A DNA stretch of 64,000 bases, from assembly GCA_039720395.1 (NCBI GenBank), contig CM077831.1:35313067-35377066 (forward strand). Direction: 5' to 3'. A program made the translations under genes and the position numbers. This document shows positions 25,144 through 36,660 of the stretch, in pieces (position 1 is the stretch's first letter; every line of letters starts with the position of its first letter). The stretch comes from Liquidambar formosana. Its lineage: Eukaryota; Streptophyta; Magnoliopsida; Saxifragales; Altingiaceae. Below the pieces are notes generated by a model. That model worked only from the letters and a program-made list of their open reading frames with translations. It did not search any database and had not been told where the DNA came from.

Positions 25144-26679
25144 GAATGGCTCGCTAGATAGCTAGCTACTTTCCTCTCACCGGTCTCCCACATAAAAACG
25201 TACGATTATATTAATCAACCCTTGTATACAAATTAAAGCTGAAAAGAAATTAAGAGAGAGAGAGGGAGAGAGAGGGACTATTTGTCGGCATTTGTGATGT
25301 TTCTTTCATGGGGTTGGGCAGTTGGTGTCAATGTGACCCAATTTCTAATGAAACATAGAAAAACATCATTAAGGAGCCATTCATGGGTTTTTCATGACTA
25401 TGAGGTCAAGTTTCTACACCTAGAATGAGCTGGTGGAGCTTCGTACGTAGTAAAACTTTCTCCATGGATATGATCTAGCGCCCCCCACTGTTCCACGTGT
25501 TGCAGCTTTGATAATTTGGTCCCATGAAAAGTCTATGAGACTACAATTCTCACTGCATCATCATCATCCACATACCCATGCCATGCCATGCCATGCCAAA
25601 AAAACAATTGTCTAATTAATTAATGATCCTATGGGGCTACGATATAGAGTTGAGACCTTTCAATGGACGACTGTCTGGTGACGTTACACTATCTATGTCA
25701 CTACTTACTAAATTGCTCACCAAACTGTACACTAGCTTATATATGGGGGAATTGCAGATTGGTCAGCTTACGGGGCAGATAATTACCGTTTTTAGTAATA
25801 CTTAATTAAGTTTGTAGTCATTTACTGAGAAGTTAGTAATCATTTATATAAAATTGTAATTATTTACCGTAGCTGGACCAAGCTGTACGTAATTCCCCAA
25901 AACTTATTATGAGGGTGTGCCAGTGTCCAATATATATATATATATATGTATTATTATTATTATTATTATTACTGAGGCCTTTCCTTAGGGCACCCTCATC
26001 ATAAGCAATCTGTTACTCTCTAGTTCTTTCTCCTCTGTTTCTATTAAAGTTTGTTCTCATGTTTTCACCCGTTCCTCCCCCCACCCCAGCGGCGACATAT
26101 GCATTCATGGTTCGATCATATATACATGTCAATTAATCTTTGATATTTTTCATCCTGTATAATATTTTGATTAAATTTTTTAATCAATTTTGGTGAGTGT
26201 TTGTGGGTTATTTTTACTTTTTTTTTTCCTCAATTTAAGCAATTATCATGGATTCAATGAGATCAATTTGATAAATATGCCCTCATGTCTCAAATTTTGC
26301 ATGCTTGGAATCACTGGGAAAAAAAATTAGAAAAAGCTCCTGGCAAGGGAGAGGAGGACTGCCCTCTAGGCGGGGCAGTCTCTCATCTCATATTTGTACT
26401 TATAATGATATGGGAATAATAAAGAAATAAATAAATAAAAGATGAGTTTGTTTTCATACCTTTTTATGTTAAATTCACGGCCCTCATGAATAAAAGTAAA
26501 GAAAAATATTTGAAAATGAGACATAAGGGGTGTGGATTTAACAAGAAAATGTGTGAAGCCCTAACCTTAATAAATACTTCATGTGTGAAAAAAAAAAAAG
26601 ATATAAGCCCTACAACTTGATGCAGACCACATCACGTGTTTAACGTTGGAGTTTTTGGAAGAGATGGATCATTGGGATG

Positions 26680-27250
26680 TTTGGTAAAAATGTTATTTTT
26701 CGCGTTTTGAAAACCAACCAGACTGTCAGATGTACGCATAAACTTATAGTGCGTATGCATGCTTTATGGAGGTTTATGGCGAGTACTCATGCTTTATGAA
26801 ACGTACACATATTTCAGCATGCATACGCATGGCATCTTGAGCGTACATATACTTTATTCATGTGTACGCACACCGGGCTATTTGGGCGAGCTATTTCGGG
26901 ATTTGGTTCCTGCTGTTGCCTGCTGCAACTTCAAGGTTTTGGGTTAATTAACTTATTTTAGACTATTTTCTTATTTTTGGGTTTTAGTTTTCCTTATTAT
27001 TTGTTGCTTTATTTAATTAGTTTTCTAGAAGGTTATTATTTACTTATTATAGTAGAATTAGGTTTTTTTATTAGTTCTCTATATAAAGGATGTAGGCTTT
27101 ATGGTAAACAGTTATTTAGTTTAGACTTTGATTATTTTGATTAATAATATTGAGAGAGAGTTTCTCTTTTATTTTCCTACTTTTATGTTCTTCAGAAAAT
27201 ATTGATTGTGATTGCCTACTATCTGCCATTGTTCTTACAACAATCAACAG
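26680..27250 (+). mobile_element. LTR-like relic (possible solo LTR)
   Basis: An upstream block has several diverged ~30-bp units built on GTACGCAT/CTTTATG (26690-26870). Next comes a TATA box (TCTATATAAAGG, 27078-27089), then a leader-like stretch ending ACAACAATCAACA. This order (repeated U3, TATA, R/U5) is that of plant LTRs. No exact ends, target duplication or coding remnant were found, so the call is tentative. Confidence 0.4.
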
Positions 27251-27693
27251 ATTGGTAGAAACTTGCTGATTAATTTAATGAGCTAGTCTCTACCACGTAT
27301 ATTCCGCTGCATTACATCCTAATTTGACCAAAAGAAAAAGGGGGGGGGGGGGTTTTAGGGGCCATGTTAGAGCCATGTTTACATGAAGAGATTTGTTATT
27401 AACTATAGCAAAAACCGCTTGTAATTCAAGAGGAAGGGATGTTAGTATTAACTTTTGTGAGCCACACCATTTTATTATGATCGAACACGGTATATGTTTA
27501 ATTTTTGAATATGGATATGTCTTCGCAAAATCATCATTTTTATTAGTCATATATTAAAAATAAATAAATAAATAAAATTAAACACATGGGCGGCTTACAT
27601 AGAAGGAGATCGGAGTAGAGACTTGCGGATTGTAGGCAGGGCCTTTTTTATTTTATTTTATTTTTAGTGAAAAAGAAGCACCGGCTGATGTCT

Positions 27694-27818
27694 CTTTGTC
27701 ATGAAGAAGAAAGGGACAGATGGGCAAGGATTTGAACATGCCCTGCCCTTGAAACCAGGTCACCTTTTGTCACGAAGAAGAAAGGGATAGATGGGCAAGG
27801 ATTTGAACATGCCCCACC
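27694..27818. repeat. 71-bp tandem duplication
   Basis: The segment GAAGAAGAAAGGGAC/TAGATGGGC through ATTTGAACATGCCC occurs twice with a 71-bp period; only a few substitutions separate the copies. Confidence 0.85.
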
Positions 27819-28271
27819 CGTCCTTTGTATGCTTGCTTCCTGAAGCCTCGATTGAATGTGACCCAAGTGGAGTGTGGCCTTTAATAAAAGAGAGTCACTT
27901 AAAAAATTGGCTTTGTATATCAAAAGCCTATTCCAATTAAATTACGTCATCGATCTTATGTGTTGATTTATTAGGAACTCCTTTTTTTTTTTTTTTTTTA
28001 GGAACTCTTTCTCTTATACAACACACAACATCAAAAGATAGAATTAAAAAAATGAAGAGGCGAGGATAAGAAATAAAATTACAAAAACTGCCTCTAATGA
28101 TATATCTCCAAGACCCATATTTATATGTACAATTTGTTGAATGATATTGGAAATGGACCCCTGTAGGATGTCACTCATACGTGCTATAGCTAGTTAAGCG
28201 TGTCAACAGTAGTCCTAGTCTCTAACCTTTGAGTCTTGAGTCTTGAGTCTTGGTTGATGACTTGATGCAAT

Positions 28272-28379
28272 GGTCAATATATGACCATATATTGATTTAT
28301 TTATTTTTAACATATAGATAGGAGACTAGCTACAATTGACCCTGCTCACTGCTCAGGTCGGTCAAGAGTCAAGAGTCAA
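28272..28379. promoter_or_regulatory. Cluster of W-box cores
   Basis: TTGACC/T cores on either strand occur at 28272-28277, 28336-28341, 28360-28365, 28367-28372 and 28374-28379; the last three are nearly head-to-tail. W-boxes are bound by WRKY factors. The cluster is about 3.1 kb upstream of the WRKY gene and 1.7 kb beyond the 3' end of the kinase gene. Function is inferred from the motif only. Confidence 0.4.
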
Positions 28380-28983
28380 GACCCAACGACAACCTTGGAT
28401 ATGATGGACCTATGTATTTATTATGATATACCATATGGTCATATGGAGTCCAGGGGTGCAACTTGGGCGTACTCCATCCACACGAATCCGGGTAGAGTTC
28501 TGGTGAATCCTAGTGGATTCTTAAATTTATCAATCTCCTTCGTTTCTTATGCCGCTTCGATTTCCTTACTTTTTTTTTCTTAAACAACATTTATTGTGTT
28601 AACAAAAGTTTCGTGCAATTTGCTTGAAAATTGTAAGAATAATTTGCAATGTATTTAGAGACTACTGCATATGATATTAAGTAGGGGGTTCTATCTGTAA
28701 TTTTGATCAAGAAGTTTAAGAGCAACTAGTCAGAGGGTTGACAACTTCTGCAATGTCATTTTCTTGGAAGGAAACCTGCCCTCAGTACATAGCATAGTCC
28801 ACTAAAAATCCTTCCTAATTAAGTGGCTAACAGAAAATTTTGTGATGCAATTAAGTTAATCTATATCTATATCTATATCTATCTATCTATATCTATAAAA
28901 AGATGAATATAAGAAAAACTTTTGATTGACTAATATACCCTTATTTTAATTTTTAAATACACAACTACCCACTCTTCTGCATA

Positions 28984-29270
28984 TATAGGAAATATAGTAA
29001 TATGAAAACTATAATTATAAAATACATACCTTAATATATTCTAAAACACATACCTTAATATATATAACACAAATAAGAATTCAAAGGAAACAGAAACTAT
29101 AATTCCTATATAATAAATAGAAATATATAGGAATATGGAAACTATAATTCTAAAACAATAGCCGAAACATATACCTTAATATATTCTAAAACACATATCT
29201 TAATATATAAAACACAAATAGGAATTCAAAAGAAACAAAAATTATAATTCTTATATAAGAAATAAACAGC
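28984..29270. repeat. Diverged ~140-150-bp tandem duplication
   Basis: Two consecutive copies share TATAGGAA..ATATG.AAACTATAATT, CATACCTTAATATATTCTAAA, CACAAATA.GAATTCAAA and AAATTATAATTC-type blocks in order. They lie just upstream of the Helitron. Confidence 0.75.
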
Positions 29271-29401
29271 CGGATTGTAAATTCCACTTTCTCCATTAAG
29301 AGTAGTTTCAACCTTCTCTCCACATTTTCCATTAACGGTGACTTCTCTCTTCTATAGTTAACGGCGACTTCTCCCTTCTCTGGCAAGTTTTGCTCTTCAA
29401 A

Positions 29402-29844
29402 TCTATACTACCTATAAAAGGTTGAATCTCAGAAAAACTTTTGAATGACCAATATACCCTTATTTTTAAAAAAAAAATACATATATACCCTTCCTTTAAT
29501 TGAAACACATAATAAACATTCTTATCATTTGATAACAAATGAAAGTTAGATTTTAATTCAAACTCTTAACAAATTAAAGTTAGATTTTTATTCAAATTTT
29601 TTTTTTAAAAGCAACTATCAAGTTACATGATAATATATATGAATATAAACTCTTTAAATATTCCGTTTTATGAAGAAAAAAAAATTCTAAATATATATCT
29701 AAAGAGTTTTTAATCTTTCGTTGTACTTTCGAATTTTAAACTTTATCTTTTACGAAAAAATATAAAATCTTTATGTATTTATTATTTTGTACAAGTAATA
29801 TTATTTAAAAATATTCACATGCAATGCACATGTGCTATATCTAG
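29402..29844 (+). mobile_element. Small non-autonomous Helitron
   Basis: The element starts TCTATACTACC immediately after an A (29401) and ends CTAG immediately before a T (29845), matching Helitron insertion between A and T without target duplication. A perfect 10-bp palindrome GCACATGTGC (29826-29835) lies 5 bp before CTAG, as the 3' hairpin of Helitrons does. At 443 bp it encodes nothing, so Rep/helicase must have come from elsewhere. Confidence 0.82.
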
Positions 29845-30116
29845 TGTGTATATATATATATATATATATAGACTGATTATGTACTGTATCCAATATTGTC
29901 CAATTTCAAGTGACTATGATAACCATGCTTATGGGGTGAACAGAAAAAAAAATCAAAAACAAATAATCCAAAAAAAAAACCCACGAAGAAAATGCATATT
30001 TTTCTTTACGTACACACAAGAAAAGCGAAAGCTAAGCAAAACCTCTGCACTAAAACTGAACAAAAAACCGAGACCGTTGTCAGTTACAGTGTGTGTGTCT
30101 TCCTTTCCGTGGAACT

Positions 30117-33100
30117 TCACTCGGTGATGATAGTCAAAGTAGATTTCTCGGTGGAAACATCGGCATCAACCTGAAGAGGCTCCAAGGAATCTACTATATC
30201 TCGCATCAGAGGCCTTGCTTTCGGGTTACGATTCAAGCAATGATAAGCTAGCATGGCTGCCTTATGAACCCCTTTAACTGGATAATCACCTTCCAATCTT
30301 GGGTCTACAATGTTGAGCAATTTTTTCTTCTCTCTAAGTATGGGGAGAGCCCAATCTGCCAGGTTTTGCTCTCGGGCTGGTCGGGTCTTGTCTAAAGATT
30401 TCCTCCCCGTCACAAGTTCTAGCAGAACCACTCCATAGCTGTAAACATCACTTCTGGGAGTCAGATGGCCTGCATCAAAACAGGTGACTTTGATATCAGA
30501 TCGATTTATTAATTTTAAATCGATATATCCCCAGTACTGCTCAAAGCCTAAAACATTCTAAAAGCCTAAAATTAACTTATTTAAATCTCAACAATTCAAC
30601 GACTATATATATTATCCATGGAATTAATATTACCAATGCCCAACCTGTCATGATGTACTCGGGCGCTGCATACCCGTATGTTCCCATTATGCGAGTAGAT
30701 ACGTGAGATTTGTCACCAACTGGTCCATCTTTTGCGAGGCCAAAGTCAGAGAGCTTCGCATTATAGTCCTGTTTATATATCAAGTGCATAAATAACACAG
30801 ATAACAAATGAAAGTTAAAGCTGCATGGGCAGCCCTAATTGCAGCATGGAATGCCCTCCCCGCCTTCCATCATTTTGGCTTCCGTCAAGATATGATCAAC
30901 CAGAAGTGAGTTAATTCATTTTCTATTTTAAGAGTACAAGTACTATAGAGCTTCTAATACACTGACCAGGTCTAATAGAATATTGGACGTCTTAAAATCG
31001 CGATAGATGACAGGTTTCTCAGCTTCATGGAGAAAGGCAAGTCCCTTTGCCGCACCAAAAGCAATCTTCATTCTAGTAGACCACGGAAGAGGAAGCAATA
31101 CTCCTGCAACAAATTAAGGGAGAAAATGTATACATATTGTTTTCACAGGAAAAAGGAGCAATAGCCGGCCTCCCATACTCGACAAGCCTAGCTTGGAAGT
31201 CAGAACAGCTAGGTTACTAACTAGTTCAAACATTTATGTGGTTTGTTTGGAAACAACTCCACAGCCTCAGTTTTTTCCCTATTAAAAAGATAGTCAATCA
31301 AGCACCATTCTTGGGGCTTCTAGAAGTCATTTTTCCTTAGGGTCACTTCCAACTGAAAGAAACTATCTACAGAGTCACTTCCAACTGGTCGAAAGAAACT
31401 ATCTATCTCATTAAATTCTGCCACTTTCTTTGTTGAAAAAAAAAATGATGAGAAGGGAGGAAGCACCCTGCTTTTCGCCTTCACCTCCCTTTCTCATAAA
31501 GACATTTGAAATTGGCTGCTAACCAAAGTTAATTCTATTATCCATTTTAAGCAACTCTTTCTTTAATTTGGCCTGAAACACAAATTAAACCCCTTTCATG
31601 GATTGAACCAGTGTCTTAAGACTAAAATCCTAAAAACTACAGCACAATTGCACCTATCGATTTTGTACACCAATAGTGATCATCCTATGGCTTGGGCCAT
31701 CGGGAAGTGCTGCTGAGAAGGCAATAATATTCATTGAAGTTAGAAGAAAAGGAGAGTTTGGGAGGGGAATGTGTTGGAGGAAGACAAAAGGACACATTTT
31801 GAATGTTTTCATGGCCAATTTTTGACTTGTTTGCTCCGTCTCTGGTAGGTTTTACCTTGCCTGAATCATTTCCATCGTTGTATAGATCAAAGAAAGAAGA
31901 CGGAATGAAACTAATACTTGGAATTCTATCTTCAAAGTAGAGTGATGGCATATACTTACTTGAAAATAGATTGTTTTCAACACTTCCCCGAGCCATGTAC
32001 TCATATATTAGTACCCTTTGCTCATCTTCACAACAGTATCCAACCAGTTTCACCAAATTTGGATGAGAAAGCTGCCCCAAAAATATGACTTCGGCCTGAA
32101 AACCCACAAAACTCCCACTGAGACCTGATTATAAAAAATAAAAATAAACAAAAAGGCAAAAAAAGATAATATAGCAATTTTGATACTGATTAGTCTCAAA
32201 TTTTTCACAAAGTGAATAAAAATAAAAATGATTACCAGCCATTCTCTGTGGCCTTGATAACTGTTGTCACCATCATGAACCTTGACAGCTACTGAAAGGG
32301 GCTGAAGCCCCTCTCTCAAATCCTTGGAAATGAATCCTTTATAAACGTTTCCAAATCCTCCTCCACCCAACAGGTGATCTTGCCTAAAATTATCAGTAAT
32401 TATCTTTAATTCATCAAATGTGAATGCAATCAATGGATTTGTGGCCGAATCTCGACGTAGGTATTCTACTTCTTCAGGATTTGAAGGTAACTTAGTATCA
32501 TCCTTCCTGGGTTTCGCTGAGGGGCTTTGGTCTTTTGGAGACTCTGAAAATAAAGATCGACAAGAAAGCATAAGGTCACATATCCAAGAAACAAATCCTA
32601 CAAGGGGTGAACTGAATTTTTTTTTTTTTCCTCCTTTCAATTCAAAGTTCAAAACGAAAATCAAAATAGAAAAAGAAAGCAAAAATAAAATCATCTGTGA
32701 CAACTAAATTCAATATCCTACAGTTCGAAAAAAATTACTCCATTAATGAAAATTCAAAAAAAAAATGCAAAATGAAAAAGAAAATGACTAAATTCGAAAG
32801 AATATTCAAAACCACGTAAAAAAATAAAAAAATAAAAAACTCAGAAATTCTCCTTTGATCATGGATCAAAATTCAATAGGAAGAAGTACAAGATCAATCA
32901 CCAAATTACCAAAATCCAATAATAAGTAAAGTTCAATTTTGAAGAAATAATAATTTTAGTAAACTTATAACAGTAAGAGAAAATTCTGGTAACATAAGAT
33001 TCAACACCCTACAGTAACCCGAATCCACTTGTTCCCCCCCACCAAAAAAAAAAACAAAAGGCAAACCAAACCTTTAAAGGTGGGCATAAACGAAAAGTCA

Positions 33101-33620
33101 AAAAGGAATATTACATTCGTTTACTTTTGCGTTAATGGATCTCGTTGAACATCATCCTGCTAAATTCAAAGAATTTACTCACTAGAAAACCAGGAAAACA
33201 AAACAGAAACCAAAAAAAAAAAAAAAAAGGAAAACAGAGGATCAAAAGAATATCCATCTTTTTTAAAAAATAATTAATTAATTATAATTGAATAATCCAT
33301 CAAAATCTAAAATTTATCCCACCTTTGATCATAGAAGCCAAATTAGATCAAGAGAAAAACAGCATATTGCGCAAACAAGAAACTCAAAAACAGAGAATAA
33401 AAATTAACAAAGGAAAACAGAGTTCAATACAATCTTAACTGATTTCAATGAGAAAAAGTGAAATAACACAAACCCATCTCTGAAATCACATCTAACACAA
33501 AACCCATTTACAGAACTTAACCATATAAAAAGTAGAACTTTCCTGAGAGGACACACCTGACTTTGCATTAGATGAGACTCTGTATATTGAAGGTTCCCGC
33601 CCACAGCAGCAATTCCCCAT
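30117..33620 (-). CDS. PBL16: Receptor-like cytoplasmic kinase, subfamily VII (PBL16-like)
   Basis: Six exons (33620-33557, 32543-32236, 32095-31960, 31103-30967, 30768-30645, 30469-30117) give 373 residues. The N-terminus MGNCCCG predicts Gly2 myristoylation and palmitoylation of Cys4-6, hence plasma-membrane anchoring. Kinase motifs are all present: Gly-rich loop LGGGGFGNV (80-88), VAVK lysine 109, YRD (203-205, the RLCK-VII form of HRD), DFG (223-225), activation-loop [15 protein letters not shown], and subdomain XI. Family members relay signals from receptor kinases in immunity and development. The whole length, including the [11 protein letters not shown] lead-in, resembles Arabidopsis At5g56460 (PBL16) as remembered. 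The symbol means orthology inferred from similarity, not tested. No defects were seen. Confidence 0.93.
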
Positions 33621-36028
33621 TATACTAAAACCAGAAACAGCCTAAATTCCACCGCTTTATTATTAACAACCACCCCTCATCACCAAAAACAAAATTTATT
33701 TCACTCTTGTGGAAAGATCAATTAGACCCAAAATCTGGAAGAAGAAAACGAAACCTCAAAAATTAGTCTCACATGAAAGGGATTTTGGTGTGAAAAATAA
33801 GAGACTGAAAGAATGTTATGGGAATTGTGAGGGTTTAATTGCTGATGAAAGAGAATTCTTGATGGCAATGATGAGGTTGGTGTTGAGGTGGGGGATGCTT
33901 CTTGGCCATGGAGGAAATGGACCCATTAGTCAGTGTTTGAGTTTTTTGTTTTGATTCAAATATGCTTTTTGTGCACTTTCTTTGTTGTTGGGTTGAGAGA
34001 GTTAGTGCGCCTGGGCAAATTTTTATCTGACCCAATCCTTTTCCATCACTCTCCGTCTATCTTTTCTTAGCGTGCGCCTATGCCTTTTTCCTCAACCCCA
34101 CGCCTTCACACTGGTATCCAATACAGGAAACCTTACAACCACCTCACCTACCATGATATTTTTTTTATTAAAATTTAAGCATATATAATTACCACTTATG
34201 TGGGTGTGGGTGTATAATCATTAATATATATTGACGCACACCCACATTTAGGGGTAAGGTGCCTAGAAAAAAATTATTACATGTTGGTGGGGGTAAGGTA
34301 GTCTATCATCCCACCAATGAAAAATCATGTTCTGAACTGGTCATCACAGCCATTGAAACGAGCATTTTTGCATCCCTGTCTTTGAAGGCTGTAGCAGCTG
34401 AAGCTAAACGAAGCAATTTTGCATCCCCCTCATTGTAGACTGGCCGCTGAAGCTAAGACTCCATACCATGATTTTGGGGTAGGAAAATGTTGGACTTATA
34501 CAATGAAGATATGATCATTAATGAATTTTTTTCCTTCAATTGTTGGCTTAATTTGCTTTATTTTTTGGTTAACCCGTAAATGATTTCGGGTGCATTGATC
34601 AACAATTCTGATAAAGTTCTAATTTTTAAGCATGCTTTCTCAAGAATGAAAACAACTCATAACACAAGTTTGTCCAAAAACGTATTTGCTGTAATATGTG
34701 CCTTTCGCAAGTAGGTTGATGCTGCACTAATGCATCACGTCCATTAACAGCTAAGAACCATGTTATCTTAATGTCAATCTGAGGCCCCTATTAATATTTA
34801 TTGCTTACACGATTGAGAGCCGGCGTTGAATGTTGTTAGTTTGAACATGTTGAAAACGATGAACCTACAGAACAGTGTTCATTAGTCAGTGCACGAACTG
34901 ATAATTCATACTCACCCAAGAAGCCAAGAAAAAGGAGAAACAAAATCAAGAAAAGCAAAGCAAAAACATGCACACACACATAGTGTTACAGGAAAAACTA
35001 TTCCTGTTAAATATGTAGAGATATGGTGTCTTCTAAATTCTGAACGCTACTTTGCTGAAAATGAGATAGTCTGAAAAAAGCTTACTTTGCAGATTGTCAA
35101 TCATCCCTCGAGATTTTTCCTTTTTTTTTTTTCCCCGTTGATCAGAAAAAGGGATTTAACTATGATGGTGAAAAAGAGTAGAACCATAGAAAGAACCACC
35201 CCTCCAAACATCAATCATTGCTGAACTTGATGCAAAAGAAATCATATTTCTCACATGTTTTAGCTTGCAACAAAACAGGGAAAAAGAATAATATTAAGTA
35301 GGTTTCAATGGGCTTTTAACACTTCTGCATTATAACCCTTTTCCATTGGGGCGCCTTTACAAATACCACTGTAATTAGTTATCAAAACCCCTCACCGTGA
35401 ATTAAGGTGTCTTACAAGCACCACTGAAATGGGGTACATATCAAAACCCTTCACTGTGATTTAGTGCTAGGCAATAGCTTTTCAGCCAGATGCGTCCAAC
35501 CATTTTTGGCTTCTACTTAAGGTTGTTCTTTGATCAAACCCTTAACCCTTCCTTATGTAAGGATGATATTGATCCACCTGTCAGTATGTACAGCCTGATA
35601 ATGAACTCCACACTACAAGACGAAGCCACTGCTGCATTAGTGAATGACCAATTTTATCACATGATCTAGCTATGACAAATCTCTCTCTAATGTTGCCTCT
35701 TCCGGCCCTGGATAAAAAAGGTATTCCCCGTCAGTCATTGGCTGGTTATTTTGTTCGTGTTTAGGATAAAAATTTAGAATGAGAAGAAGCTCAATGTCCC
35801 ACTTTATGACTGGGCTTGCCATGCATTCTCAATCTTTTTAAAGGGCTTGGAAACAATTCATGCAGGATATCATAGGAGAATTCTAACTGAAAAGAATATG
35901 TTTGTTATAAAATGGTGGTCCAATCTTTTGTCTGTTGTTTTGTTCCTAGACTAGAAAATCCTGGGGATGAACACAAAGTGACATGGATGGAAGAAGCAAG
36001 CTGACCACCACTTGGTTAATTTGAATTG

Positions 36029-36660
36029 GCCTCTCTCTTTCTATCTCGATCAGCTAGTGCCTTTTGTTAATAACTATGCATTCTATTTATAATAACGGAT
36101 ACTTTATAATGACCATTAATGCAGATCAACAATAGGAGCTTAAGATAGTGTAATCAATCATAACATAATATATTCTTAATAAATATTAATCACATCCTCG
36201 ATGATGAGAAACTCTGGTAACCGTACGTTGCATCTTAGTATGTATAGACTAAATGATAAAGCAAGCACTTTTCATGAATACCATGCTACATTCATCTTTG
36301 GAGGATCAATCATAAGTTCAGCTTCATTACCATGACTACACTGTTAATCACTCTCTCCTGGCCTCTCTCGGCCTCTCTCTCAATGCCTTCTATTGATAAT
36401 GATGGATTATTAATACATAATGACTATATATGCAGATCAATAATAGGAACATATAGAAGTATTAATTATCAATCATAACAAAATACATTCTTATAAGTCA
36501 ATGTTAATCTCACCCTTGATGGTGATCAGAAACACTAGTAACCGTAAGTTTCATTAGCATAGACAAAATGATAAAGTACTTTTCAGTAATACCATGACAA
36601 CATTCATCTTTGGAGGATCAATTATGACTTCAGCTTCAATTCATTAATTACCCTCATCCA
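36029..36660. repeat. Diverged ~330-bp tandem duplication
   Basis: Both copies begin GGCCTCTCTC (36029; 36360). They share, in order, ATGCAGATCAA.AATAGGA, CAATCATAACA, a GGTAACCGTA/AGTAACCGTA segment and CATTCATCTTTGGAGGATCAA. Several small indels shorten the second copy. Confidence 0.8.

Larger units (their letters stand above)
25144..30116. other. Intergenic region, no intact gene seen
   Basis: Between the divergent ends of the WRKY gene (its 5' side) and the kinase gene (its 3' side). It contains an LTR-like relic (about 26680-27250), a 71-bp tandem duplication (27694-27818), a cluster of W-box cores (28272-28379), repeated Helitron-type sequence and one small Helitron (29402-29844). No coding frame of more than local chance length was convincing. 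Confidence 0.6.

Noticed and set aside
28225..28383. CRISPR-like short repeats (TTGAGTC units and GTCAAGA units)
   Set aside because: Units of 7 bp with no spacers, in plant DNA; treated as a simple repeat/W-box cluster.
33709..33954. Open frame of 81 codons upstream of the kinase gene
   Set aside because: Basic and low-complexity; lies in the promoter/leader of the opposite-strand kinase gene and shows no family.
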